Shown: piece by piece, positions 1 to 10,345 of the stretch
Layout: each line of letters starts with the position of its first letter
How positions within the stretch are numbered: position 1 is the stretch's first letter
Assembly (NCBI GenBank): GCA_029569475.1
Contig: JAKQSZ010000032.1
Coordinates: 1 to 50,204, forward strand
DNA length: 50,204 nt
Origin: Candidatus Eiseniibacteriota bacterium
GTDB taxonomy: Bacteria > Eisenbacteria > RBG-16-71-46 > CAIMUX01
Reading direction: 5' to 3'
The notes under the pieces: generated by a model
What the model saw: only the letters and a program-made list of their open reading frames with translations
Told to the model about the DNA's origin: nothing
The model's database searches: none
Made by a program: the position numbers and the translations under genes

Positions 1-1749
1 CCGCTCGAGGTGCACGGCGACAGCCCAACCGTTGCCGAGCACGTTGTTGTGCCCGAACTCGACGAAACCGGTCAGCCCCGTGTCGCTGGCATAGGCGGCG
101 CCGGCGGTGGCGGTCCCCGAGCTCTTCTCCTTGACCAGGAACGAAACGTCGACGTCGTGGCCGACCCCGGCCGGCTGGTAGTCGACCTGCACATCCTCGA
201 AGAACCCCAGGGCGAAGACATCGCGCTGGCTGCGCATGAGGGCCGAGCGTCGCAGCAGCTGCCCGGGGATCAGGCTCAGCTCGCGGCGGATGACCCGCTC
301 CTTGGTGCGCGTATTGCCCAGGATCGTGATCTCGCGCACGCGGGACGGCTCACCTTCCCGCACCTGGTAGGCCAACGCCACCGAGTCGCCGGCATCGGCC
401 ATACGCGGCACGATGGAAAGCTCCAGCAGGTAGCCCTTCTCGGTGTAGAGCTCGTAGGCCGCCGCGGTCGTCGCCTCGATCTTGGCCTGGCTGAAGGGAT
501 CGCCCGGTCGGACGGCGGTGGCGCGATCCAGGGCCGCGGTGGACACCGCCTCGTTGCCGGTCCAGGTCACCGGGCCGAAGCGATAGAGGGGCCCCTCCTC
601 GATCACGTAGGCGAGCTCGACATCGTTGCGGTCCTCGGAGAAGGTTGGATCCTTCGCGGTGACCTTCACATCCTTGAAACCGTGGTTGAGGTACCACTCC
701 TCGATCTTCTCGACGTCCTCCCGGACACGTTCGGCGGTGTAGCGCTTCGTCCGGAAGAGCGAGTTCTTCTTCAGCTGCACCTCGCCCCGCAGCTTGTCGT
801 CCTCGAAGGCTGTGTTGCCCTCGAAGTCCACCCGCCGGATCCGGACCCGCTTGCCCTCGGTGATCTCGAACACCAGATCGACCTTGCCGCCGGAGGGCGG
901 GGAAACGACCGGTTGGACCAACGCCGAGGAGTATCCTTCGTCCCGGTAGGCCGCTTCCAGGGCCCGGCGGGCGTCGAAGAGCTTGCGCTCGGTGAGAAGC
1001 TGCGAGGCCTTGAGGTCCAGCTTCTCCTTGAGGTCTTCCTCGCTCAGTTTCTTGTTTCCCTTGAAGGAAAGGCTACCGATGCGGGGATTCTCCACGACCT
1101 CGATGGTCACCGCCACCGTTCCCCCGTCCTGGGGGGACTCGATCATCCGGACATCGCGGAAGAGCCCCAGCCCATGCAGAGCCTTGGCGGCGTCGCGCAA
1201 GCGGGACCGGGAGAGCGCCTGGCCCGGCTCAAGGCCCGCGGTCCGCAGGATGAGACGCTCGTCGGTGTGCACATTGCCCCGCACCGTGACGGCGCCGAGA
1301 ACGGTCCCTTGCCCTTGAGGGGCCGACGGGGCCACGGGACCCGCCCGACCATCCGCCGGGGCGGAGAGCGGCGGCTCTTCGCCCGCGCCCACCGGAGACG
1401 GCACAGGGACGTGCTCCGTTTCCCCGGAAGCCGGCTCCGGCGCGCCGGCGCGCTGCGTCTCCGCAGAGGGCGTCTCCAGCACACTGTCGCTACCGTGCGG
1501 ATCCAGCACTCTGTCGCTGCCCTGCGCCCAGGCGGTGTCCGCGAGGAGCGCCCCCGCGGCGCAGAGCGTGATCACGGCGCAGAGCGCCACCGCGGCCCGG
1601 AGCGCCACCACGGCCCGGAGCGCCACGGCGATCCGGATCGCGCCAACGAAACGCGCTCCCGAACGCGTCTGGTCCGGGAGCGCTCTTGATGCTTCCAACC
1701 GGAACCCGCCCGAAACCCTGCACTCCCCCCCGGCCGGTGATCTCTTCAT
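1..1749 (-). CDS. bamA: Outer membrane protein assembly factor BamA (3' end beyond window)
   Basis: Central subunit of the outer membrane beta-barrel assembly machine. The frame starts at ATG 1749 and stays open to base 1, giving 583 residues; the barrel is almost wholly outside the window. A hydrophobic signal peptide (about residues 40-75) ends in a signal-peptidase-I-like AWA/Q site, followed by a Pro/Ala/Glu-rich linker (76-147). Five POTRA domains follow at about 149-221, 222-299, 300-385, 386-466 and 467-542, each with the typical G-N turn (VRGN, FKGN, FEGN, WTGN, ILGN). The barrel begins near residue 545. Five POTRAs is the normal BamA count, which separates it from TamA (three) and FhaC (two). 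The long N-terminal region is odd: the signal peptide core and the linker are both made of in-frame repeats. It is the last gene in view of the lol-mcs-clpC run. Confidence 0.93.
   Translation of the reverse strand, partial: MKRSPAGGECRVSGGFRLEASRALPDQTRSGARFVGAIRIAVALRAVVALRAAVALCAVITLCAAGALLADTAWAQGSDRVLDPHGSDSVLETPSAETQRAGAPEPASGETEHVPVPSPVGAGEEPPLSAPADGRAGPVAPSAPQGQGTVLGAVTVRGNVHTDERLILRTAGLEPGQALSRSRLRDAAKALHGLGLFRDVRMIESPQDGGTVAVTIEVVENPRIGSLSFKGNKKLSEEDLKEKLDLKASQLLTERKLFDARRALEAAYRDEGYSSALVQPVVSPPSGGKVDLVFEITEGKRVRIRRVDFEGNTAFEDDKLRGEVQLKKNSLFRTKRYTAERVREDVEKIEEWYLNHGFKDVKVTAKDPTFSEDRNDVELAYVIEEGPLYRFGPVTWTGNEAVSTAALDRATAVRPGDPFSQAKIEATTAAAYELYTEKGYLLELSIVPRMADAGDSVALAYQVREGEPSRVREITILGNTRTKERVIRRELSLIPGQLLRRSALMRSQRDVFALGFFEDVQVDYQPAGVGHDVDVSFLVKEKSSGTATAGAAYASDTGLTGFVEFGHNNVLGNGWAVAVHLER
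1475..1528. repeat. Two tandem 27-nt repeats in the bamA linker
   Basis: Unit 1 is 1475-1501 and unit 2 is 1502-1528, with a few mismatches. In the bamA frame they encode two 9-residue copies, GSDRVLDPH and GSDSVLETP, just after the predicted signal peptide cleavage site. Confidence 0.85.
1556..1627. repeat. Four tandem 18-nt repeats forming the bamA signal peptide core
   Basis: Units at 1556-1573, 1574-1591, 1592-1609 and 1610-1627 share the pattern RCGGCSCRGAGCGYSATC with mismatches. Read on the minus strand they encode four hexapeptides of the VALRAV type (residues 42-65), so the hydrophobic core of the signal peptide is built from duplicated units. Confidence 0.85.
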
Positions 1750-1810
1750 GCGTCCTGCTTTCGCCTCTCCCGCAGCCTCCGCCCGGGCGGCGGGCGGCCC
1801 GACGGCCTTC

Positions 1811-4255
<2,445 letters not shown>

Positions 4256-4553
4256 CTCGATTCCTCCAGGTCTTCCCAGACCCCTGTCGGCGCTCTCATG
4301 ACCCCCGAAGGCACTCTCTTGCTCCAGGTGGACGGCACACTCTTGCTCCAGACAGACGGCACTCTCCAGGTGGTCGACCGCCGCTGTCCTGGACTTCTCC
4401 GTCCTGCTCCGGCTCCCTCCGCCCTCGCCGCCCTCCGCCATTCACCGGCCTGGCCGGCGACTCGAGGGCGCTTCCCCATTGGATGCCGCCGGCTCGGCGG
4501 CGGCGGTCCCGCATCCCCGGGCATTCATCACCGAGGGGCGGCCGGCCTGTCTC
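4256..4553. other. Non-coding gap between mcsB and clpC
   Basis: 298 bases without a credible gene. The clpC-proximal half holds imperfect 24-nt tandem repeats; the rest is GC-rich. The clpC ribosome binding site lies at its low-coordinate end. I see no clear promoter or CtsR-type operator, though an open frame in phase with clpC crosses most of it. Confidence 0.6.
4307..4372. repeat. Imperfect 24-nt tandem repeats upstream of clpC
   Basis: Unit 1 is 4307-4330 (GAAGGCACTCTCTTGCTCCA...), unit 2 is 4331-4354 (GACGGCACACTCTTGCTCCA...), and a third shortened copy is 4355-4372 (GACGGCACTCTCCAGGTG). Confidence 0.8.
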
Positions 4554-5630
4554 TTACGAGGCCGGTTCCGGCACGTCAGCGACACCCAACAGACGCTGCA
4601 CCAGCCGGGCGCGGCGCTCGTTACGCTCTTCCGAGTTCATTTCCCGGCCCTCCGCCTTTTGCAGGTGGGCCGGCTGACAGCGTACCAGCAACTCGTTGAG
4701 CACGCTGATCGGCGGCAGGGGACGAAGGCCCAGGGCGTGGCCGAAGCGGACCGCGCTCAGAAGCCCGATCGTCTCCTGCGAGGAGAGCAGGCGGTTGCAG
4801 CGCAGCACGCCCAGGGCTCGCAAGACCTTGTCCTCGATCTGCAGCCGCGCCTGCCGCACCAGTTGCTCCTGAGCCTTGTCCTCCCACTCCAGGATCTGCC
4901 GGATCACGCGGGTCAGCTTCGTCATGGTCTCCTGCTCGGACTCTCCCAGCGTCACCTGGTTGCTGATCTGGAAGAAGTTGCCCATGACGTCGGTGCCCTC
5001 GCCATAGTAGCCCCGCACCGTCAACCCGACCTGGTTCACCCCCACCAGGATCTTGCGCATTTTCTGGCTGAGGACCAGAGCCGGAAGGTGCATGAGAACG
5101 CTGGCCCGCATTCCCGTCCCGACGTTGGTCGGGCAGGCAGTCAGGTAACCGAGATCGTCGGACCACGCGAAGGAGAGACGGCCCTCCAGCGCTTCGTCGA
5201 TCCGGGTGGCCCGTTGATAGGCTTCCTCGATATGGAAGCCCCCCTCCAGGGCCTGGATGCGGACGTGATCCTCCTCGTTGACCAGAATCGAGGACCGCTC
5301 GCCCGGGGCGACGATCAGGCCGCGCCCGGTCGATTCCCCGGTCAGGTCGTGGGAGACCAGACGGCGTTCCAGCAGGAACTGGCGATCCAGAACCGACAGC
5401 TCACCGATCTGCTGGGCCGCGCCGCCCTGGAACTCGGAAGTCTCCAGCGACGCGGCCGACACGGAGCGGAAGATGCGCAGAAGGTCGTCCTCCACCGCCC
5501 GCCCGACAAAGTGGGTCCCGGCGAGGTTGCGCGCCAGCCGCACGCGGGTGGAGAGGATGCGATCAGCCTCCGGGCCGCTGGCCGCCAGCCACTCCCCCGA
5601 TTGGCCGATCATCTGGCCGATTGGAATCAT
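4554..5630 (-). CDS. mcsB: Protein-arginine kinase McsB
   Basis: 358 residues, matching McsB, a bacterial phosphagen-kinase-fold enzyme that phosphorylates arginines in proteins and marks them for ClpC-ClpP. Visible signatures are the N-terminal STRVRLARN motif (27-35), NEEDHVRI (119-126) and the active-site segment CPTNVGTGMRASV with Cys166, close to Cys167 of the Bacillus enzyme. The C-terminal receptor motif known as RDxxRA appears as RNERRA (336-341), with Asp replaced by Asn. mcsA lies 30 bases upstream and clpC downstream, the usual partners. Without the operon it could be read as a generic ATP:guanido phosphotransferase. Confidence 0.94.
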   Translation of the reverse strand: MIPIGQMIGQSGEWLAASGPEADRILSTRVRLARNLAGTHFVGRAVEDDLLRIFRSVSAASLETSEFQGGAAQQIGELSVLDRQFLLERRLVSHDLTGESTGRGLIVAPGERSSILVNEEDHVRIQALEGGFHIEEAYQRATRIDEALEGRLSFAWSDDLGYLTACPTNVGTGMRASVLMHLPALVLSQKMRKILVGVNQVGLTVRGYYGEGTDVMGNFFQISNQVTLGESEQETMTKLTRVIRQILEWEDKAQEQLVRQARLQIEDKVLRALGVLRCNRLLSSQETIGLLSAVRFGHALGLRPLPPISVLNELLVRCQPAHLQKAEGREMNSEERNERRARLVQRLLGVADVPEPAS

Positions 5631-5660
5631 GTGCGAATCTTCTCCGTCCTTGCGCTTCGA

Positions 5661-6185
5661 TCACTCCTCGGAAGGGGCCGCGGACGGCCCGCCCTGGTGC
5701 TCGATCTGCCGGATGGTGTCCCGCAGATGGGCCGCCGTCTCGAACTCCTCGCGCTCGATGGCGCGGCTCAGCTCCTGGCGGAGGCGCTCCAGGTTGCGCC
5801 GGTGCCGCACGGTCTCCTCGCTCTGCCGGGGGCCCTTGCCCTTGTGCTGGAGCGCCCCGTGGATCCTCCGCAGGATCTGGCGAAGCTGCACCTCGAAGGC
5901 CCCGTAGCACTCGGCGCAACCGAGACGTCCGGTGCGGGCGAACTGGCTGTACTTGAGACCACAGGCGGCGCACTGCACGCTGCCGACCTTGGCCGCGCTC
6001 TCGGGATAGAGGTTCTCGGCCATCCAGATGAACTGGTTGGCGATGGAAAGCTTGTTCTGCTCGATGACCAGGTGGAAGCCCTTTTCCGCGGCGCAGGTCT
6101 CGCAGAAATGGATCTCGCGGAGCTTTCCGTCCACGACCTCCTTGAAGAAGATGGTGGCCTCGGCGTCGCAGTTCTGGCACTTCAT
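5661..6185 (-). CDS. mcsA: McsB activator McsA (zinc-binding, UVR motif)
   Basis: 174 residues. Four CxxC pairs (Cys3/6, 28/31, 72/75, 90/93) form two zinc-binding knuckles, and a C-terminal UVR motif lies at about 132-162 (LERLRQELSRAIEREEFETA). In Bacillus and Staphylococcus McsA binds and activates McsB. The ATG overlaps the lolD stop in an ATGA (6182-6185), implying translational coupling to the transporter gene, and mcsB follows after 30 bases. CtsR, the usual upstream partner, is absent. A UvrB/UvrC-motif protein of other function is possible, but the four knuckles plus the mcsB-clpC context make McsA most likely. Confidence 0.93.
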   Translation of the reverse strand: MKCQNCDAEATIFFKEVVDGKLREIHFCETCAAEKGFHLVIEQNKLSIANQFIWMAENLYPESAAKVGSVQCAACGLKYSQFARTGRLGCAECYGAFEVQLRQILRRIHGALQHKGKGPRQSEETVRHRRNLERLRQELSRAIEREEFETAAHLRDTIRQIEHQGGPSAAPSEE

Positions 6186-7000
6186 CCGTGAGCCTCTCCC
6201 CTGGCGGATGACTCCGTCTCCGCACTACCGTTGACTTCCCTGAGAAGGCCGTCCTCGATCCTGGTCTTCCGATCGGCCAGGCCCGCCAGTTGCTCGTTGT
6301 GGGTCACGACAATCCAGGCCAGGGCATGCCTTCGGGCGAGAGTATACATCAGCTGGTGGAGGCCGCGCGCCGTGGCCGAGTCAAGGTTTCCCGTCGGCTC
6401 GTCGGCCAGGACCATGCGTGGGTGCGAAAAGAGGGCGCGGGCCAGGGCCACCCGCTGCTGCTCCCCTCCTGAAAGCTCCGCCGGTTTGTGTTCCAGACGC
6501 TCGGCCAGACCCACCTCGCCCAGGAGCTCCCGAGCCCGCCGCCGCGCCTGACCGGGGGTGAGCCGCTGGATGAGACCCGGCATCATGACGTTCTCCTCCG
6601 CGGTAAACTCCGGAAGCAGGTGGTGAAACTGGAACACGAAGCCGAGATTGCGGTTCCTGAATCTGGCCAGAGCCGCCTCGGAGAGCCGGAAGAGTTCCTC
6701 GCCCGCGAAACGGACCGAGCCCGCGGTCGGCCGGTCCAGTCCGCCGAGGATGTGCAGGAGCGTGCTCTTGCCCGCCCCGGACGCGCCGAGAATGGCGACG
6801 ATCTCACCTTCGCGCAAGGTCAGGTCCACCCCGGCCAGAATCCGCAGCGGCCCCCCGGCAGCCGCGAAGACGCGTGTCACGCCGCGGGCCTCGAGGAGAA
6901 CGGGCCGGGCTGCCGGATCCCCGCGGGGCGGGCCACCCTCCCCAGGCGCGGGCGCCGGCTCGACGGGCGCGCGGAGATCGGTTCCCCCCTCACTCCACAT
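6182..7000 (-). CDS. lolD: Lipoprotein-releasing system ATP-binding protein LolD
   Basis: 272 residues; an ABC ATPase powering release of lipoproteins from the inner membrane to the outer-membrane pathway. Walker A GASGAGKST, Q-loop region FVFQFHHLLPEFTAEENV (typical of the LolD/MacB/FtsE group), signature LSGGEQQRVALARAL, Walker B LADEPTGNLD and switch histidine VTHN are all present. An extra Pro/Gly-rich stretch of about 30 residues precedes the domain, so translation might begin further in. It overlaps the upstream permease gene by 11 bases, which identifies it as LolD rather than FtsE or MacB. Confidence 0.93.
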   Translation of the reverse strand: MWSEGGTDLRAPVEPAPAPGEGGPPRGDPAARPVLLEARGVTRVFAAAGGPLRILAGVDLTLREGEIVAILGASGAGKSTLLHILGGLDRPTAGSVRFAGEELFRLSEAALARFRNRNLGFVFQFHHLLPEFTAEENVMMPGLIQRLTPGQARRRARELLGEVGLAERLEHKPAELSGGEQQRVALARALFSHPRMVLADEPTGNLDSATARGLHQLMYTLARRHALAWIVVTHNEQLAGLADRKTRIEDGLLREVNGSAETESSARGEAHG

Positions 7001-8231
7001 GACGAATCGCCTCCACCGGATCGAGCTTCGCCGCCCGCCACGCCGGCTGGATCGTGGCGACCAGGCAGATGACCAGAACCACGGCCAGCACGGTCAGCAC
7101 ATCGCCGGCTTCGACCCTGACCGGCAGCGTGTCGATGAAGTAGATGTCCCCGGGCAGCTTGATGAACTTGTACCGCTCCAGCAGGTGGCAGAGGAGCAGC
7201 CCGCCGGCGGTTCCCAGGACCATCCCGAGGACGCCGATCACGACCCCCTCGAGGACGAAGATCGTCCGGATCTCGGCCGCGCTGGCCCCCATCGAGCGGA
7301 GGATACCGATGTCCCGCCGCTTCTCCCGCACCAGCATGATCAGGGCCGCGAGAATGTTGAACGCCGCCACCGCGATGATCAGCGCGAGGATGACGAACAT
7401 CACCCGCTTCTCCATCTGCATCCAGGAGAAAAGGTTCGAGTTCATCTCGATCCAGTCGTTGACGCGGTAGGGGAAACCCCCGAGATCCCGCAGGAGACTC
7501 TCGGCGATCCGGGGAGCCTCGTACATGTCGGCCACCTTGATCTCGATGGCGCTGACCTGGTCCCCCATGCCCATGAAGTTCTGCGCCTCCCTCAGACCGA
7601 TGTAGGAGAGCGAGGCGTCGTACTCGTACATGCCGGACTTGAAGAGCCCGACGAGACGGAAGTTGCGGACCTTCGGGATGTAGCCCAGGGGCGAGGTGGC
7701 GCCGACCTGCGGCGCCAGGAGCTGCACTCGATCTCCCAGCATGACGCCGAGGGAGCTGGCCACGTGGACTCCCAGGATGATCCCCGGCAGTTCTCCCGGC
7801 TCTTGCGGGCGCAGGGTGAGATCCCCCGGAAGGTGCTCCACGTACTTCATCAGGTCGGTGACCGAAGCCTCGCTCTCCAGGTCCACTCCCTTGAGGACAA
7901 CCCCATCCGACGAGCCGCGGGCCGTGATCATCGCCTTGGCGTAGACGAAGGGAGCGGCGCCGCGAACCTGCGGGTGCGAGCGGACCCGGGCCAGCACGTC
8001 CTCGTAGCCGGGGATGCCGCCGCTGCCGAAGCGCAGGAGAATGACGTGGGCGTTGGTGCCCACGATCCGCGTCTTGACCTCGCGCTCGAAGCCGCTCATC
8101 ACCGCCAGCACCACGATGAGCGCCAGCACTCCCAGGCACACGCCGCCGACGGAGATCCAGGTGATGAGGGAGAGGAAACCCCGCCCGCGCTTGGGAACGA
8201 GGTAGCGCCGGGCGATGAAGAGCTCGTACAT
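6990..8231 (-). CDS. Lipoprotein-releasing permease LolC/LolE family
   Basis: 413 residues. The N-terminal YELFIARRYLVPKRG is typical of the family; a first membrane segment (about 20-45, rich in V, L and I) is followed by a large periplasmic domain and three C-terminal membrane segments (about 272-296, 316-348 and 374-398). Acts with LolD to extract lipoproteins. Only one permease is present, as in lineages where a single LolC/E (LolF-like) protein serves both roles. It starts 19 bases after purF. Confidence 0.92.
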   Translation of the reverse strand: MYELFIARRYLVPKRGRGFLSLITWISVGGVCLGVLALIVVLAVMSGFEREVKTRIVGTNAHVILLRFGSGGIPGYEDVLARVRSHPQVRGAAPFVYAKAMITARGSSDGVVLKGVDLESEASVTDLMKYVEHLPGDLTLRPQEPGELPGIILGVHVASSLGVMLGDRVQLLAPQVGATSPLGYIPKVRNFRLVGLFKSGMYEYDASLSYIGLREAQNFMGMGDQVSAIEIKVADMYEAPRIAESLLRDLGGFPYRVNDWIEMNSNLFSWMQMEKRVMFVILALIIAVAAFNILAALIMLVREKRRDIGILRSMGASAAEIRTIFVLEGVVIGVLGMVLGTAGGLLLCHLLERYKFIKLPGDIYFIDTLPVRVEAGDVLTVLAVVLVICLVATIQPAWRAAKLDPVEAIRHVE

Positions 8232-8250
8232 CAGGCGGCCATCCCCGGCA

Positions 8251-9651
8251 TCAGTCGAACGGCACCGAGGACCCGTTGGCGGGCACCGCCGTCGGGTACC
8301 GTCCGGTCCAGCACGCGTAGCAATACGATTCGGGCCGGACGACGCTCGCCTGGAGATCCTCCAGGTCGAGGAACCCGAGGCTGGTGGCGCCGATGAAACG
8401 GCGGATTCCCTCCACGTCCTGAAGATTGGCGATGAGCTCGCGACGGGTCGGCGTGTCGATGCCGTAGTAGCAGGGGTGAGTCACCGGCGGCGAGGCCACG
8501 CGGAAGTGAACCTCCGCCGCTCCGGCGCGGAAGAGCAGATCCACCAGCTTGCGGCTGGTGGTGCCCCTCACGATCGAGTCGTCGACCGCCACCACCCGCT
8601 TGCCGCGCAGGATCTGGCTGACCGGGTTGAACTTGACGCGCACGCTGTCTACCCGCGAGGCGGTTCCGGCGACGATGAAGGTCCGGCCCACATAGTGATT
8701 GCGGATCAGGCCGAGTTCAAAGGGAAGCCCCAGCTCCTCGGCGAAGCCCTGGGCCGCGGCATTGGAGGAGTCGGGGATGGCGATGACCAGATCCGCCTCG
8801 GCCGGGTGGCGCCGGGCCAGGAGCTTGCCGTGCTCGCGGCGCACCGCGTTGACCGCCTCGCCGAAGACCACGCTGTCCGGCCGGGAAAAGTACACCTGTT
8901 CGAACATGCATTGAGCCGGCGCCGGCGCCGGCGCGATCCGGCGGCTGGTCAGCCCTTCGCGCGTGAGGATCACCATCTCGCCCGGCTCCACGTCGCGGAC
9001 GGTCTCGGCCCCCACCAGGTCGAAGGCGCAGGTTTCGGAAGCCAGCAGATGCATGCCCTCGAGACGCCCCAGGGTGAGCGGGCGGATCCCCAGCGGATCG
9101 CGATACCCGATGATGCGCTGCTCGTCCATGATCAGGCAGGTGAGCGCCCCCTGGACCTGGAGCAGGGCCTCGGCCGCGGAATCGACCAGGTCGCCGGCGC
9201 GGGACCGCGCGATCAGGTGCAGCACGATCTCCGAGTCGGTGGTCGTCTGGAAGATCGAGCCTTCCTGCTCCATGCGGCCGCGCAGCTCGCGGGCGTTGGT
9301 CAGGTTGCCGTTGTGCGCGATGGCCAGCTTGCCCCCGCGATAGTCCACCAGGATAGGCTGCACGTTGCGGGCCTTGGTGGCCTTGCCGGTCGTGGCGTAG
9401 CGGTTGTGGCCGATCCCCATGTAGCCGTCCAGCCGCCGCCGCGCCTCGGGCGTGAGGACCTCGCTGACCAGGCCCACATTCTTTTGGATACGGGTCTTCT
9501 GGCCGTTGTGCACGACCATCCCCGCCCCCTCCTGTCCACGATGCTGCAGAGCATAGAGCCCGAGGTAGATCAGCTCGGAGACATCGCCCTGGCCGAAGAT
9601 GCCGAACAACCCGCACTCGTCATGGAACCGGTCCGCCTGGTGCTGCTTCAT
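8251..9651 (-). CDS. purF: Amidophosphoribosyltransferase PurF
   Basis: 466 residues; makes phosphoribosylamine from PRPP and glutamine, the first committed purine step. A 12-residue propeptide precedes Cys13 (CGLFGIFG), the N-terminal nucleophile of the class II glutaminase domain. The PRPP-binding motif VVAVDDSIVRGT lies at 353-364. Cys248, Cys394, Cys444 and Cys447 match the four ligands of the [4Fe-4S] cluster in the Bacillus-type enzyme, so this is the oxygen-sensitive iron-sulfur form and not the E. coli form. It follows the PurS-like gene by 28 bases, with a GGAG ribosome binding site. Confidence 0.96.
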   Translation of the reverse strand: MKQHQADRFHDECGLFGIFGQGDVSELIYLGLYALQHRGQEGAGMVVHNGQKTRIQKNVGLVSEVLTPEARRRLDGYMGIGHNRYATTGKATKARNVQPILVDYRGGKLAIAHNGNLTNARELRGRMEQEGSIFQTTTDSEIVLHLIARSRAGDLVDSAAEALLQVQGALTCLIMDEQRIIGYRDPLGIRPLTLGRLEGMHLLASETCAFDLVGAETVRDVEPGEMVILTREGLTSRRIAPAPAPAQCMFEQVYFSRPDSVVFGEAVNAVRREHGKLLARRHPAEADLVIAIPDSSNAAAQGFAEELGLPFELGLIRNHYVGRTFIVAGTASRVDSVRVKFNPVSQILRGKRVVAVDDSIVRGTTSRKLVDLLFRAGAAEVHFRVASPPVTHPCYYGIDTPTRRELIANLQDVEGIRRFIGATSLGFLDLEDLQASVVRPESYCYACWTGRYPTAVPANGSSVPFD

Positions 9652-9679
9652 CCGTCTCCCGTCAAAGCCCGTTGCTCCA

Positions 9680-10345
9680 TCAAACCCGCGCGGCCTGGCT
9701 TCGTTCCCCCATGGCTCGGAACCACTGCGGCAGCAACACCGGTCCCGCCAGTCTCTCGTGCTCCTGGGCGTGCGGGTTCACCAGCAGCCCGCGATGCGGC
9801 CCACGCCCCACTGCGACGGATTCCGACCACTCCCGCCGCTCCGCCGCCGTCGCGCCTTCGTCGGAGGAGCCTCCCGCCCGGCCCCAAAGGAGCGAATAGA
9901 GCTCGCCACGCGCGTACGCCTCGATCCGGCCGGGACGCAAGGCCTCGGCCAGGTCCGGCGGCACGGCGACGCCATCGCGCGGCCAGAGCAAAACGTGATC
10001 ATACTCCGGCCGGGCGCAGTCGGGCGCGCCGAACTCCGCAGCGGGGCGCGTTCCCCGCGCCAACGCTTCCAGACAGGCGTCCGGTTCGCGGGATTCACGG
10101 ATCCAGGCCCGATGCTTGTTCGGGTTCCAGAAGATGAAGGTCTGCTGCAGATAGACCCCGAAGCGGAGGCGCGCCTCCTCCGGCGGCCAGCCGGGATGTT
10201 CCAGCACGATCTCGTGCAGTTCACGGCGCTGGAGGTCGCGCAGGCGGTCGTCGAAGCCCAGCAGGTGGGCGATCGCCTCGCGGGCGGTCACGGCCGAAGG
10301 GTCATAGCTCTTGCGGCTGACCAGGACCTGCAGAACGCTCTTCAT
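9680..10345 (-). CDS. PurS-like N-terminal domain fused to an unknown C-terminal region
   Basis: 221 residues, in the pur operon between purQ and purF, its ATG overlapping the purQ stop (ATGA, 10342-10345). The first 85 or so residues resemble PurS, the small FGAM synthase subunit: LQVLVSRKSYDP matches the first strand and DP turn of Bacillus PurS (KVYVSLKESVLDP, recalled), followed by a helix with spaced alanines, a second strand RRELHEIVLE and a last helix-strand. The remaining 135 residues (about 86-221) are unrecognised; they contain DHVLLWPRDGV and GLLVNPHAQEHERL. PurL here lacks a fused PurS domain and no other purS is nearby, which supports the call. The similarity is weak and judged by eye; a hypothetical protein of other function remains possible. 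Confidence 0.55.
   Translation of the reverse strand: MKSVLQVLVSRKSYDPSAVTAREAIAHLLGFDDRLRDLQRRELHEIVLEHPGWPPEEARLRFGVYLQQTFIFWNPNKHRAWIRESREPDACLEALARGTRPAAEFGAPDCARPEYDHVLLWPRDGVAVPPDLAEALRPGRIEAYARGELYSLLWGRAGGSSDEGATAAERREWSESVAVGRGPHRGLLVNPHAQEHERLAGPVLLPQWFRAMGERSQAARV

Noticed and set aside
4256..4441. In-frame N-terminal extension of ClpC to ATG 4441
   Set aside because: The extension is repeat-derived and unlike ClpC, while a strong ribosome binding site precedes ATG 4255.
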